The notes below the pieces were generated by a model. That model did not search any database. It was not told the origin of the DNA and saw only the letters and a list, made by a program, of their open reading frames with translations. The translations under genes were made by a program, and so were the position numbers. From assembly GCF_001695575.1 (NCBI RefSeq), contig NZ_LUAX01000001.1, forward strand, positions 124,001-188,000: DNA of 64,000 bases, read 5' to 3'. Shown here piece after piece: positions 28,438 to 37,646 of this stretch; position 1 is the stretch's first letter; each line of letters opens with the position of its first letter. The stretch is from Vibrio europaeus. Its GTDB lineage: Bacteria > Pseudomonadota > Gammaproteobacteria > Enterobacterales > Vibrionaceae.

Positions 28438-29925
28438 ATGGTACCTGTTGTTGCTCTGGTAGGGCGTCCAAACGTTGGTAAATCAACGTTATTTAACCGA
28501 TTGACTCGTACTCGCGACGCATTGGTTGCGGATTTCCCTGGCTTAACTCGTGACCGTAAATATGGCCAAGCAAAGCTTGGTGAGCATGAATTTATCGTGA
28601 TTGATACCGGTGGTATCGATGGCACGGAAGAAGGTGTTGAAACCAAAATGGCTGAACAGTCATTGGCAGCGATTGACGAAGCTGATGTTGTGCTGTTTAT
28701 GGTTGATGGCCGCGCAGGTCTTACGCCATCTGATATTGCGATTTCTAATCACCTACGCAAAATTGAAAAGCCTTCAATGCTTGTTGTGAACAAGGTTGAT
28801 GGTATTGATGCTGACGCCGCATCAGCTGACTTCTGGCAGCTAGGTGTTGAAAACATGTACCAGATTGCTGCTGCTCATGGCCGTGGTGTTGGCGCATTGA
28901 TCGACCGAGCTCTGAATCCATTTGCTGAAAAAATGGCAGAAGAAGCGCAAGGTGAAATCGAAGACTTAACGGAATTCGTTGACGAAGAAGAAGAGAAACT
29001 CGACTACACCGAAGAAGAAGCGGAAGAAGAGTTCAAACGCCTACAAGATCAGCCGATCAAACTGGCGATTATCGGTCGTCCTAACGTAGGCAAATCAACC
29101 CTGACTAACCGTATTCTCGGTGAAGAGCGCGTTGTGGTTTACGATATGCCAGGCACGACTCGTGACTCTATCTACATTCCTATGGACCGTGATGGTCGTG
29201 AATATGTTCTTATCGATACTGCGGGTGTACGTCGTCGTAAGCGTATCAACGAAACCGTTGAAAAGTTCTCTGTAGTTAAAACGTTGAAGGCAGTGGAAGA
29301 CGCTAACGTTGTTCTACTGGTTATCGACGCTCGTGAAAACATCTCAGACCAAGATCTAAGTCTACTTGGCTTTGCACTTAACGCTGGTCGCTCAATTGTG
29401 CTTGCAGTGAACAAGTGGGACGGTCTGGATATGGACGTGAAAGAGCACGTTAAGAAAGAACTTGATCGTCGCTTAGGTTTCGTCGACTTTGCTCGAATTC
29501 ACTTTATCTCTGCACTTCACGGTACCGGTGTCGGTCACTTATTTGAGTCTGTTCAAGAGGCATACAAGTCAGCGACAACTCGTGTAGGAACTTCTGTACT
29601 GACACGTATCATGAAAATGGCTACTGACGATCACCAACCGCCACTAGTGCGCGGTCGTCGTGTTAAACTCAAATACGCGCACGCTGGTGGATACAACCCA
29701 CCGATCGTTGTGATTCACGGTAACCAAGTAAATGAACTACCAGATTCGTACAAACGTTATCTGATGAACTACTACCGTAAGTCATTGGAAATCATGGGTA
29801 CACCGATTCGTATCCAGTTCCAAAGCAGCGATAACCCATTTGAGGGTAAATCGAACAAAATGACTATGTCTCAAGAGCGTAAACGTAAACGCCTAATGAG
29901 CATGATGAAAAATCGTAAGAAGTAA
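28438..29925 (+). CDS. der: Ribosome-assembly GTPase Der (EngA)
   Basis: Essential GTPase needed for 50S subunit maturation, 495 residues. There are two tandem G domains, each with GRPNVGKST (near residues 9 and 214), DTGG or DTAG, and NKVD or NKWD. An acidic linker (about 180-205, rich in Glu) separates them. The C-terminal KH-like domain follows from about 385 and ends in a basic tail. The ATG at 28438 follows AGAGG. It is transcribed separately from bamB. Confidence 0.97.
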   Translation: MVPVVALVGRPNVGKSTLFNRLTRTRDALVADFPGLTRDRKYGQAKLGEHEFIVIDTGGIDGTEEGVETKMAEQSLAAIDEADVVLFMVDGRAGLTPSDIAISNHLRKIEKPSMLVVNKVDGIDADAASADFWQLGVENMYQIAAAHGRGVGALIDRALNPFAEKMAEEAQGEIEDLTEFVDEEEEKLDYTEEEAEEEFKRLQDQPIKLAIIGRPNVGKSTLTNRILGEERVVVYDMPGTTRDSIYIPMDRDGREYVLIDTAGVRRRKRINETVEKFSVVKTLKAVEDANVVLLVIDARENISDQDLSLLGFALNAGRSIVLAVNKWDGLDMDVKEHVKKELDRRLGFVDFARIHFISALHGTGVGHLFESVQEAYKSATTRVGTSVLTRIMKMATDDHQPPLVRGRRVKLKYAHAGGYNPPIVVIHGNQVNELPDSYKRYLMNYYRKSLEIMGTPIRIQFQSSDNPFEGKSNKMTMSQERKRKRLMSMMKNRKK

Positions 29926-29961
29926 CTCTACTTCCTAACGGTAGAAACGACTAATTTCGAC

Positions 29962-29993
29962 AAAAGCGCCTGATAATCTCGGCGCTTTTTTTA
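29962..29993 (+). terminator. Terminator after der
   Basis: AAAGCGCC pairs with GGCGCTTT around about nine bases, followed by a run of Ts. Confidence 0.88.
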
Positions 29994-30031
29994 TGCCTGT
30001 CGGGATTTATAGGTGATCCGCGATGTTCACT

Positions 30032-30066
30032 AGCAAGAATGACCAGATGTTTATTCTGGTTGGTAT
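30032..30066. repeat. Partial copy of MITE-like repeat (terminal end)
   Basis: These 35 bases match, in inverted orientation, the left end of the repeat at 60881-60915 with two mismatches, including the terminal ATACCAACCAG. Only the end of the element is present here. It lies 21 bases upstream of the alaX-like start codon, so it sits in that gene's promoter or leader. Confidence 0.75.
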
Positions 30067-30086
30067 GATATGGAAAGAATAGAAAG

Positions 30087-30953
30087 ATGCACATTACACC
30101 CACTATTACACAATTCTGTCATAAGACATGGCAGCTAGAAGCCAACATTCAACTGACCAAGTTAACTGACGAGCACTTTTATGTCGTAACCGATACCACG
30201 CCTTTTCATCCAGTGAGCCATATTTGGCCTGACCACCCAGCTGATAAAGGCACGCTGAATGGCTACATAGTTCAAGATTGCCAAGTTGGCGCTGTCGATA
30301 CTGAAAGCGGTGAATTCTATGTTGGACAAGCGATTCCGGTTAAACGCGATGAAGCGGGTTGGGTGTTTGTCACTGTGCATTGTTTATCAGCAGATTGTTC
30401 TGATTTAACTTTAGGGCAGAGAGTGAGCTTATCTGTCGATAAAGAGTACCAATTGTCACTCAGTCGAGGTCATAGTGCAGGCCACTTATCCTATCTTGCG
30501 TTAAATAAGGTCCTGACTGAACGGGGCTATTGGCGTAAAGAAGCTGATCGCAAAGACCCTCACGGAAACTATGATTTTAACAGTTATGCTCAAGTGACCA
30601 GCTTTGTTACCCCAGATAAGTGCTTAGATACCTATCGTTTAGGGAAAACACTACGTAAACGAGGTTTAAATAGCGCTGATATGCTTTCGGATTTAAGTCA
30701 CATTGAACAGCAAGTTAACGAGCAATTGATCAACTGGCTTGAGCTCAATTCTGACATCAAAGTAGAGTGTGATGGTGAGGCTTTAACCGATTCTCGATAT
30801 TGGCAATGTGACCTGAAAGAATCCGCAATGGCAGTCATTCCGTGCGGTGGCACCCATGCTAGTTCATTGGCAGAATATCTCGCTATTGAGGTGAGTTTAC
30901 TTCATGTTGATGAGCAAAATATTGAAATGCACACCCATGTAAAACCGGCTTAA
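30087..30953 (+). CDS. AlaX-like alanyl-tRNA editing protein
   Basis: A stand-alone homologue of the AlaRS editing domain that would hydrolyse mischarged Ser- or Gly-tRNA(Ala). It has 288 residues. The zinc-binding motif HSAGH (H129, H133) and the CGGTH motif (C253, H257) give the four expected ligands. A short beta-rich N-terminal domain with DTTPFHPVSHIWPDHPADKGTL replaces the usual PGGGGQPxDxG loop, so substrate choice may differ. It stands alone between der and the predicted crtS region. I am sure of the fold and less sure of the substrate. Confidence 0.82.
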   Translation: MHITPTITQFCHKTWQLEANIQLTKLTDEHFYVVTDTTPFHPVSHIWPDHPADKGTLNGYIVQDCQVGAVDTESGEFYVGQAIPVKRDEAGWVFVTVHCLSADCSDLTLGQRVSLSVDKEYQLSLSRGHSAGHLSYLALNKVLTERGYWRKEADRKDPHGNYDFNSYAQVTSFVTPDKCLDTYRLGKTLRKRGLNSADMLSDLSHIEQQVNEQLINWLELNSDIKVECDGEALTDSRYWQCDLKESAMAVIPCGGTHASSLAEYLAIEVSLLHVDEQNIEMHTHVKPA

Positions 30954-31271
30954 TGGAATCTGATCTTTTTATTAAATTCTAAAAATCGCATTAAAACTTT
31001 CTGGTGTAAGATTTTGTGCTTTTTAAAATCCAAATGCAGAACATGTAACTTATGCTTTCGGTGTGTGGTTATATAAATGTTCTTTTTAGGGCAGATCGCT
31101 GATCACTTTGGATTTTGCCGACGATCAGACTTGGATCTTTTATCATCTTAACGCTTTTTATAGTAAAGATTAATTGCTCGTGGTTATTAATGAGCAGGAG
31201 ATCGGCTAAAAGACTCAAACTTTATGCTAGTGTTCGAGGTGAAAAACTAAAACAAATAAAGTAGTCGCCTT
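30954..31271. other. crtS: Predicted crtS region (chromosome 2 replication trigger site)
   Basis: This 318-base gap has no gene. In V. cholerae the crtS site on chromosome 1, where RctB is remodelled to fire chromosome 2, lies between VC0764 and VC0765, just downstream of der and upstream of xseA-guaB. The same place is occupied here. The gap holds six GATC sites, four of them within 44 bases (starting at 31094, 31101, 31123 and 31134), fitting an RctB/Dam-related site. The core is most likely about 31080-31160. I could not align it to a reference, so the exact limits are inference. Confidence 0.65.
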
Positions 31272-32300
31272 ATGAGTCATCTTGAACTTCTCACTGCTCA
31301 CAGAGAAGTAAATAAGCTGCTCGCAAAATTAGCCTTGGGAATGGGAAAAGAAGAGCTCAATCGAAGAGTTGTCGATCTTTCTGAAAGCTGGTTTGGCGAG
31401 CGTAGAGCATCCATTCTTCGTTTAGAACCAAACACTGCGAAATTATATTTAGAGTATGCCCCTAGTTTGCCAAAGTTGTATAACGACGCAATAGAAGGGG
31501 TTGAAATTGGGGCTAATGTTGGTTCCTGTGGTGCAGCTGCATATCTCAAACAGACAGTGGTCGTTGAGGACATCAATCTCCACCCTAATTGGGCACCATT
31601 CCTTTCACTGACCACTCAGGCTAATTTGAGAGCGTGCTGGTCGGTGCCTATCTTATCAAGCGAAGATACTGCAATGGGGACATTTGCAATCTATAGCTCA
31701 ACGCCATCAGCGCCTGCAGCTCATGAGCTCGAAGTTCTTGAAATGCTGGCCTCATTGTATGCTGTTGCTTGGGAAAAATATCAGCTTGAAGAGCAGCTTT
31801 ATTATCATGCACGGTATGATTCGCTAACCAAGTGCTTAAATCGGTCTGCACTGCTAGAGCAAGCCGCTGATTGCTTAAACACCGACCTTCAGTATGTCTC
31901 TTGCTTCTTCGCCGACATAGACCAGTTTAAGTTGATTAATGATCGTTTTGGTCATGAAGTCGGTGACAAAGTACTGGCTATCGTTGGAGCGCTGCTTAAC
32001 CAAACCTTTAAAGGTTGTAGTCTAAAAGGTCGCTATGGAGGAGACGAGTTTGTTGTGTTTTCTTTCTCAAATAGTAGAGAAGTGTTCACAGAGCTCGAAG
32101 AAATGTTTAATCAACAGCTGAAGAATGTCTCCCCAATAGAAGGCTTAACGATCAAAGTGAGTGTGGGTAAGGCCGTATGCGAAGTAAGCCGAGTGACATC
32201 ACTACAAAGCTTAATAAAGCTTGCTGATCAGCAGATGTATAAGGTTAAACACCAGCGCAGGCATGATAAAGATCAAGGCAAACTCACCGCAGAACATTAA
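31272..32300 (+). CDS. GAF-GGDEF diguanylate cyclase
   Basis: Predicted cytoplasmic enzyme making cyclic-di-GMP, 342 residues and no membrane segment. Residues about 10-165 form a GAF sensor domain (IGANVGSCGAAAYLKQTVVVEDI). Residues about 180-335 form the GGDEF domain with RYGGDEF intact, so it should be active. The product-inhibition I-site RxxD upstream of the active loop is not conserved (FKGCSLKGRYGG). The gene lies between the predicted crtS and a zinc-ribbon gene, a position not occupied by such a gene in E. coli. The GAF ligand is unknown. Confidence 0.85.
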   Translation: MSHLELLTAHREVNKLLAKLALGMGKEELNRRVVDLSESWFGERRASILRLEPNTAKLYLEYAPSLPKLYNDAIEGVEIGANVGSCGAAAYLKQTVVVEDINLHPNWAPFLSLTTQANLRACWSVPILSSEDTAMGTFAIYSSTPSAPAAHELEVLEMLASLYAVAWEKYQLEEQLYYHARYDSLTKCLNRSALLEQAADCLNTDLQYVSCFFADIDQFKLINDRFGHEVGDKVLAIVGALLNQTFKGCSLKGRYGGDEFVVFSFSNSREVFTELEEMFNQQLKNVSPIEGLTIKVSVGKAVCEVSRVTSLQSLIKLADQQMYKVKHQRRHDKDQGKLTAEH

Positions 32301-32337
32301 AGTTAGCGTAAGTGATGAAAGATTATTGAGTGTGTTT

Positions 32338-32559
32338 ATGAACGAGAATAATTGCCCTGTGTGCGAAGATGAACTTGAGTGGACAGGCAAGTACCACTGT
32401 TCTGCTTGCAATGAAAACTATATCAAGGTCGGGTTTTGTCCTGATTGCGAAGCCGAGTTAGAAAAGCTCCAAGCATGTGGAGCGGCTAACTACTTTTGCA
32501 ATAATTGCAATGAGCTGAAATCTAAATCTCATGTTCGATTCGAGTTTCAACCAAGCTAG
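32338..32559 (+). CDS. Zinc-ribbon protein, YfgJ-like
   Basis: A 73-residue protein with four CxxC zinc knuckles (CPVC, CSAC, CPDC, CNNC) forming two zinc ribbons. It resembles E. coli YfgJ, which sits at the same place between der and xseA. A conserved stretch ELEKLQACGAANYFCNNCN supports this. I take ATG 32338; a longer frame reaches back into the GGDEF gene but has no better ribosome-binding site. The function is unknown. It is convergent with xseA, four bases apart. Confidence 0.8.
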   Translation: MNENNCPVCEDELEWTGKYHCSACNENYIKVGFCPDCEAELEKLQACGAANYFCNNCNELKSKSHVRFEFQPS

Positions 32560-32563
32560 TTCT

Positions 32564-33895
32564 CTAGTTCACGATTGAGCGGACTTCGCCATCAGAAAGA
32601 CGGGTGACCAAAGTGTCACCTGTTTTTATTTGCGAGGATTGAGTCACCACTTTACCTTGTTCGGTCTGGGTGATCGAGTAACCACGCTTGAGTGTGGCTA
32701 GTGGGCTGACTGTCTCAAGTTTTTCCGCTGCCATTGCCAGTTGATGGCGAGTATTGAGCAGTTTTCTGTCCATCGCATCCAGTAACTTTTGCTCCAGTCT
32801 TTGCAATGAAGCATTTTGCTCGGCCAGTCGTTTGATTGGAGAGTTGAGCTGAATTTTGTGCTGCTGACGTTCAATTTTCTGATTACGCAGAGAGATAAAT
32901 TGCCCCATCGCACGGTGCAGTCTAGCTTCAAGATCGTCTAACTGCTGGCTTTGACGCTGCAGTTGATAGTTTGGATGGTGGCGCTCGATACGGTGAAGCA
33001 AAGAAGTGGTTGCTCTTTTTTGCTCTGCCAAGTAGTAACGCATTGAGCTAATCAGTTTGTGCTGGCGAGTGGTGAGCGCTTGTTCTTTGTGGCTGTTATC
33101 TCGACTAACTAATTCGGCTGCGGCTGATGGAGTCGGAGCACGCATGTCCGCAACAAAGTCGGCAATCGTCACATCGACTTCATGACCAACCGCGCTGATG
33201 ATCGGAATTTGGCTCGCGGCAATGGTGCGCGCCAGTATTTCATTGTTAAAACACCACAAGTCTTCCAGTGAGCCACCACCACGTCCAACAATTAATACGT
33301 CACACTCATTGCGACTATTTGCGCAGCCAATGGCTTGTGCGATTTGGATAGCGGCTTCTTCTCCCTGAACCATGGTTGGATAGACAACGACCGGAAGGGA
33401 AGGGTCACGACGCTTAAGCACATCGAGGATATCGAATAGAGCCGCCCCCGTTTTCGACGTGACAACACCGACGCGCTTAGGGTGTTCTGGTAACGGCTGT
33501 TTACTGGTTTGGGCAAATAAACCTTCCCCCGCCAGTTTCATCTTCAGCTCTTCAAACTGTTGTTGAAGTCTGCCATCACCCTCAGGCTGCATACTTTCGA
33601 TGATCAACTGATAGTCGCCGCGAGGCTCATAAAGAGATAAGCGTGCTTTTACTAAGACTTGATTGCCGTTTTGTGGTTTGAAAGTAACGCGGCGATTGTT
33701 TCCACGAAACATGGCGCATTTCACTTGAGCGCGTGAGTCTTTTAGCGTGAGATACCAGTGCCCGGAAACAGGCGCAGAGAAATTAGAGATTTCACCTACC
33801 AACCAAACAATGCCCATTTCATTTTCTAGTAACAGACGCACTTCAGCATTAAGACGAGAAACAGTGAAGATGTTTTGATTGGTCAGAGAAGACAC
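32564..33895 (-). CDS. xseA: Exodeoxyribonuclease VII large subunit
   Basis: Large subunit of the single-strand-specific exonuclease VII, 443 residues. The N-terminal OB fold ([28 protein letters not shown], residues about 9-110) is followed by the catalytic domain with [15 protein letters not shown] and [28 protein letters not shown], and then a long coiled coil. Start GTG 33895 has GGAATT upstream. A longer frame to 33949 would add 18 hydrophobic residues absent from the family. It is divergent from guaB. Confidence 0.95.
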   Translation of the reverse strand: MSSLTNQNIFTVSRLNAEVRLLLENEMGIVWLVGEISNFSAPVSGHWYLTLKDSRAQVKCAMFRGNNRRVTFKPQNGNQVLVKARLSLYEPRGDYQLIIESMQPEGDGRLQQQFEELKMKLAGEGLFAQTSKQPLPEHPKRVGVVTSKTGAALFDILDVLKRRDPSLPVVVYPTMVQGEEAAIQIAQAIGCANSRNECDVLIVGRGGGSLEDLWCFNNEILARTIAASQIPIISAVGHEVDVTIADFVADMRAPTPSAAAELVSRDNSHKEQALTTRQHKLISSMRYYLAEQKRATTSLLHRIERHHPNYQLQRQSQQLDDLEARLHRAMGQFISLRNQKIERQQHKIQLNSPIKRLAEQNASLQRLEQKLLDAMDRKLLNTRHQLAMAAEKLETVSPLATLKRGYSITQTEQGKVVTQSSQIKTGDTLVTRLSDGEVRSIVN

Positions 33896-33983
33896 AGCTA
33901 ATTCCGTGGACGTGAGTATGGAAATTAGCGGCAATATAATACATAGCAAGGGGGTAAATGCAAGAAAAAAACTAAAAAATTTG

Positions 33984-34012
33984 TGGTCAAGCGATTGCGT
34001 TAGCCGTATAAT
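33984..34012 (+). promoter_or_regulatory. guaB promoter with overlapping PurR-like operator
   Basis: A perfect -10 TATAAT lies at 34007-34012, with TGGTCA as -35 at 33984-33989 and 17 bases between. Overlapping the -35 and spacer is GGTCAAGCGATTGCGT (33985-34000), whose reverse complement matches the PurR palindrome ACGCAAACGTTTGCGT at about 11 of 16 positions. PurR repression of guaBA is known in E. coli. Confidence 0.65.
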
Positions 34013-34126
34013 CCGTCCGCAATATCTAATCCAAATGCAGCCGAGCAGCTCCGCTTACTGCCCTCATTATGCGAAACGATGAGATTGGATTGTTCTTTTT
34101 ACTCCTCTAATTGTGAGATATTGCAA

Positions 34127-35590
34127 ATGCTAAGAATTGCCAAAGAAGCGCTGACATTCGATGACGTACTACTTGTGCCAGCACACTCCACCGTTCTCCC
34201 AAACACAGCTGATCTTCGCACTCAGCTTACTAAGAACATTTCCCTAAACATCCCAATGGTTTCGGCGTCTATGGACACCGTTACTGAAGCGCGCTTAGCA
34301 ATTGCACTAGCGCAAGAGGGTGGCATTGGCTTTATCCACAAGAACATGTCGATTGAGCAGCAAGCAGAAATGGTTCATCAGGTTAAGATTTACGAAGCAG
34401 GCGTGGTTTCTCACCCTGTGACAGTTAGCCCAGATGCATCAATTGCTGATGTGGTTGCTCTTACTGAAAAGCATGGTTTTGCAGGTTTCCCTGTCGTGAC
34501 GGATAACAACGAACTGGTTGGTATCATCACTGGTCGTGACGTTCGCTTCGTAACGGACCTTTCTAAGAAAGTAGAAGTTGTGATGACGCCTAAAGAGCGT
34601 CTAGCGGCGGTTAAAGAAGGTGCAACGCGCGAAGAAGTTCAAGAGAAAATGCACGAAGCGCGCGTAGAAAAAGTACTGGTTGTAAACGATGAGTTCCAAC
34701 TAACCGGTATGATCACCGCAAAAGATTTCCATAAAGCAGAGCGTAAACCAAACGCATGTAAAGACGAGCAAGGTCGCCTACGTGTAGGTGCAGCCGTTGG
34801 TGCAGGCGCGGGTAACGAAGAGCGCGTTAAAGCTCTAGTTGAAGCAGGTGTAGACGTTCTACTTATTGACTCTTCACACGGTCACTCTGAAGGTGTTCTA
34901 AACCGTATTCGCGAAACTCGCGCGGCATACCCAGATCTAGACATCATTGGCGGTAACGTAGCAACAGGCGCAGGTGCGAAGGCCCTGATCGAAGCTGGCG
35001 TAAGCGCTGTGAAAGTGGGTATCGGCCCTGGTTCTATCTGTACAACTCGTATCGTTACAGGTGTTGGCGTACCTCAGGTTACTGCTATTGCTGATGCTGC
35101 AGAAGTAGCGAACGAATACGGTATCCCAGTGATTGCTGACGGTGGTATCCGCTTCTCTGGTGATATCTGTAAAGCAATCGTTGCTGGTGCATCAGTTGTG
35201 ATGGTCGGCTCTATGTTTGCAGGTACTGAAGAAGCACCAGGCGAAGTGATTCTATACAACGGTCGTTCATACAAAGCATACCGTGGTATGGGTTCTCTTG
35301 GCGCTATGTCTCAAGGCTCTTCTGACCGTTACTTCCAGTCTGACAATGCAGCAGACAAGCTAGTACCAGAAGGTATTGAAGGCCGTATCGCATACAAAGG
35401 CCGCCTAAAAGAGATCGTTCACCAACAAATGGGTGGTCTACGTTCAAGCATGGGTCTTACAGGCAGTGCAACCGTTGAAGATATGCGTACTAAAGCTGAA
35501 TTCGTACGTATCTCAGGTGCTGGCATGAAAGAGTCTCATGTACATGACGTTCAGATCACGAAGGAAGCACCAAACTACCGTCTAGGTTAA
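34127..35590 (+). CDS. guaB: IMP dehydrogenase
   Basis: Oxidises IMP to XMP with NAD+, the committed step to GMP. It has 487 residues, the expected length. The N-terminus [19 protein letters not shown] is characteristic. Two CBS motifs occupy about 92-205. The catalytic cysteine is in [11 protein letters not shown], followed by the flap [10 protein letters not shown]. Start ATG 34127 is preferred over an upstream in-frame ATG at 34079 on homology. Codon use is strongly biased, as in highly expressed genes. guaA follows 211 bases later with its own PurR-like site. Confidence 0.97.
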   Translation: MLRIAKEALTFDDVLLVPAHSTVLPNTADLRTQLTKNISLNIPMVSASMDTVTEARLAIALAQEGGIGFIHKNMSIEQQAEMVHQVKIYEAGVVSHPVTVSPDASIADVVALTEKHGFAGFPVVTDNNELVGIITGRDVRFVTDLSKKVEVVMTPKERLAAVKEGATREEVQEKMHEARVEKVLVVNDEFQLTGMITAKDFHKAERKPNACKDEQGRLRVGAAVGAGAGNEERVKALVEAGVDVLLIDSSHGHSEGVLNRIRETRAAYPDLDIIGGNVATGAGAKALIEAGVSAVKVGIGPGSICTTRIVTGVGVPQVTAIADAAEVANEYGIPVIADGGIRFSGDICKAIVAGASVVMVGSMFAGTEEAPGEVILYNGRSYKAYRGMGSLGAMSQGSSDRYFQSDNAADKLVPEGIEGRIAYKGRLKEIVHQQMGGLRSSMGLTGSATVEDMRTKAEFVRISGAGMKESHVHDVQITKEAPNYRLG

Positions 35591-35602
35591 TTTTTACTGG
35601 CT

Positions 35603-35680
35603 ATTTCGTTCGATAGCTGCATCGAAAGTGCTCATTTATACTTATAAACTGCGCGCTTTCTCTTGGCTCTCAAACGAAAT
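35603..35680 (+). other. Large imperfect hairpin downstream of guaB
   Basis: ATTTCGTT (35603-35610) pairs with AACGAAAT (35673-35680). Inside, GATAGC/GGCTCTC, GAAAG/CTTTC and TTTATA/TATAAA pair in nested order, giving a long rod of about 78 bases. There is no U-tract. It may stabilise the guaB 3' end or be a separate repeat. Confidence 0.5.
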
Positions 35681-35710
35681 ATCGTCGTAAAAATAAAACC
35701 TATATATTTA

Positions 35711-35726
35711 ACGGAAACGTTTGCTT
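35711..35726. promoter_or_regulatory. PurR-like operator upstream of guaA
   Basis: ACGGAAACGTTTGCTT matches the PurR consensus ACGCAAACGTTTGCGT at 14 of 16 positions. A TATATT -10-like box lies just upstream at 35703-35708, so the site would overlap a transcription start. This suggests that guaA can be controlled separately from guaB. Confidence 0.75.
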
Positions 35727-35747
35727 TTTTCCTTGAAGCATTAATAA

Positions 35748-35773
35748 GAGGCGAGTACACTCGCCTCCGTTTT
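35748..35773 (+). other. Hairpin in the guaA leader
   Basis: GAGGCGAG and CTCGCCTC flank a TACA tetraloop (35748-35767), followed by CGTTTT. It lies between the PurR-like site and the guaA start and could act as a terminator for guaB transcripts or an attenuator for guaA. Confidence 0.55.
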
Positions 35774-35801
35774 AATAACCTAGCTTATAAGACTGCTCAA
35801 A

Positions 35802-37355
35802 ATGACTAAAAATATCCATGACCAACGTATTCTGATCTTGGACTTCGGTTCTCAGTACACTCAACTTGTAGCGCGCCGCGTACGTGAAATCGGCGTTTAC
35901 TGTGAACTATGGAGCTGGGATGTAGAAGAAGCGGATATTCGTGAATTCAATCCAGATGGCATCATCCTATCTGGTGGCCCTGAAAGTGTTACCGAGGACA
36001 ACTCTCCTCGTGCTCCTCAATATGTATTTGACTCAGGTGTTCCTGTGCTTGGTGTATGTTACGGCATGCAGACAATGGCAGAGCAGCTAGGTGGTAAAGT
36101 TTCAACTTCTGATGAGCGTGAATTCGGTTACGCTGCAGTACAAGTTTCTGGCGAATCATCAATCTTTAAAGATCTTGAAGCGTCTCAAGATGTTTGGATG
36201 AGCCACGGCGACAAAGTTGTTGAGATCCCTGAAGGCTTCGTGAAAGTCGGTGAGACAGACACATGTCCTTACGCTGCGATGGCGAACGAAGAGAAAAAAT
36301 ACTTCGGCGTTCAGTTCCACCCAGAAGTAACGCACACTAAAAATGGCCTACAAATGCTAGAGAACTTTGTTCTTGGCGTATGTGGCTGTGAGCGTCTATG
36401 GACTTCAGAATCAATCATCGAAGATGCGGTAGCACGTATTAAAGAGCAGGTTGGTGATGACGAGGTTATCCTAGGCCTTTCTGGTGGTGTTGACTCATCT
36501 GTTGTTGCGATGCTTGTTCACCGTGCAATTGGCGACAAACTAACGTGTGTATTTGTTGATAACGGTCTACTTCGTCTAAACGAAGGTCAACAAGTAATGG
36601 ATATGTTTGGCGACAAGTTCGGCTTAAACATTATCAAGGTTGACGCAGAAGAGCGCTTCCTTGCGGCTCTTGAAGGTAAGTCAGATCCAGAAGAGAAGCG
36701 TAAGACAATCGGTCACGTATTCGTAGACGTATTCGATGAAGAGTCGAAGAAGCTAGAAAACGCAAAATGGCTAGCTCAAGGTACGATTTACCCAGACGTA
36801 ATCGAATCTGCTGCATCTAAGACGGGTAAAGCGCACGTTATCAAATCTCACCACAATGTGGGCGGTCTTCCAGATGATATGGAAATGGGTCTTGTTGAGC
36901 CACTACGTGAGCTGTTCAAAGATGAAGTTCGTAAGATTGGTCTAGAGCTTGGGCTGCCTTACAACATGCTTTACCGCCACCCATTCCCAGGTCCTGGTCT
37001 AGGTGTTCGTGTTCTTGGTGAAATCAAGAAAGAGTACTGTGATTTACTACGCCGTGCTGACGCTATCTTCATTGAAGAGTTGCACGCTGCTGACCTATAC
37101 AACAAAGTATCTCAAGCGTTCACGGTATTCCTACCTGTACGTTCTGTAGGTGTAATGGGCGATGGTCGTAAGTATGACTGGGTTGTTTCTCTACGTGCAG
37201 TAGAAACTATCGACTTTATGACAGCGCACTGGGCGCACTTGCCATACGACTTCCTAGGTAAGGTATCTAACCGCATCATCAACGAAGTTGACGGTATTTC
37301 TCGCGTGGTTTACGACATCTCAGGTAAGCCACCAGCGACAATCGAATGGGAATAA
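35802..37355 (+). CDS. guaA: GMP synthase (glutamine-hydrolysing)
   Basis: Converts XMP to GMP using glutamine and ATP. It has 517 residues. The glutamine amidotransferase domain (about 1-205) has the nucleophile in GVCYGMQ and the partner His/Glu in FHPEVTHT. The ATP pyrophosphatase P-loop reads LSGGVDSSV (about 226-234). The C-terminal dimerisation domain ends PPATIEWE as in all family members. ATG 35802. Confidence 0.97.
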   Translation: MTKNIHDQRILILDFGSQYTQLVARRVREIGVYCELWSWDVEEADIREFNPDGIILSGGPESVTEDNSPRAPQYVFDSGVPVLGVCYGMQTMAEQLGGKVSTSDEREFGYAAVQVSGESSIFKDLEASQDVWMSHGDKVVEIPEGFVKVGETDTCPYAAMANEEKKYFGVQFHPEVTHTKNGLQMLENFVLGVCGCERLWTSESIIEDAVARIKEQVGDDEVILGLSGGVDSSVVAMLVHRAIGDKLTCVFVDNGLLRLNEGQQVMDMFGDKFGLNIIKVDAEERFLAALEGKSDPEEKRKTIGHVFVDVFDEESKKLENAKWLAQGTIYPDVIESAASKTGKAHVIKSHHNVGGLPDDMEMGLVEPLRELFKDEVRKIGLELGLPYNMLYRHPFPGPGLGVRVLGEIKKEYCDLLRRADAIFIEELHAADLYNKVSQAFTVFLPVRSVGVMGDGRKYDWVVSLRAVETIDFMTAHWAHLPYDFLGKVSNRIINEVDGISRVVYDISGKPPATIEWE

Positions 37356-37377
37356 TCCCCGTTTGAAACGATAAACT

Positions 37378-37406
37378 AAGCCAGTCATCAGACTGGCTTT
37401 TTTTAT
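37378..37406 (+). terminator. Terminator after guaA
   Basis: AAGCCAGTC pairs with GACTGGCTT around ATCA, followed by TTTTTTATTTT. Confidence 0.9.
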
Positions 37407-37646
37407 TTTGGAAGATTTAAAGTGTAGCTTTTGCTTTTTTACCGAATGTTCGTACTATTTAGGTGGGCGGTTTTAGTATTTTCGGTTTTTGAACCCACTA
37501 GACACTTTTTACTAAACCTATAGTTTCAAATTCCGTTGCAACTTAAGAGTCACTCGCAAGTTGACCTTACCACATCACACTAGCCGTGAAGTTAGTGCTC
37601 TAGTTTTCTAGTCTTTTCATCAGAAATTCACATAAGGACTTGTCTG

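Noticed and set aside
31093..31140. GATC cluster as a chromosome origin
   Set aside because: No DnaA boxes or neighbouring origin genes. The gene order fits crtS instead.
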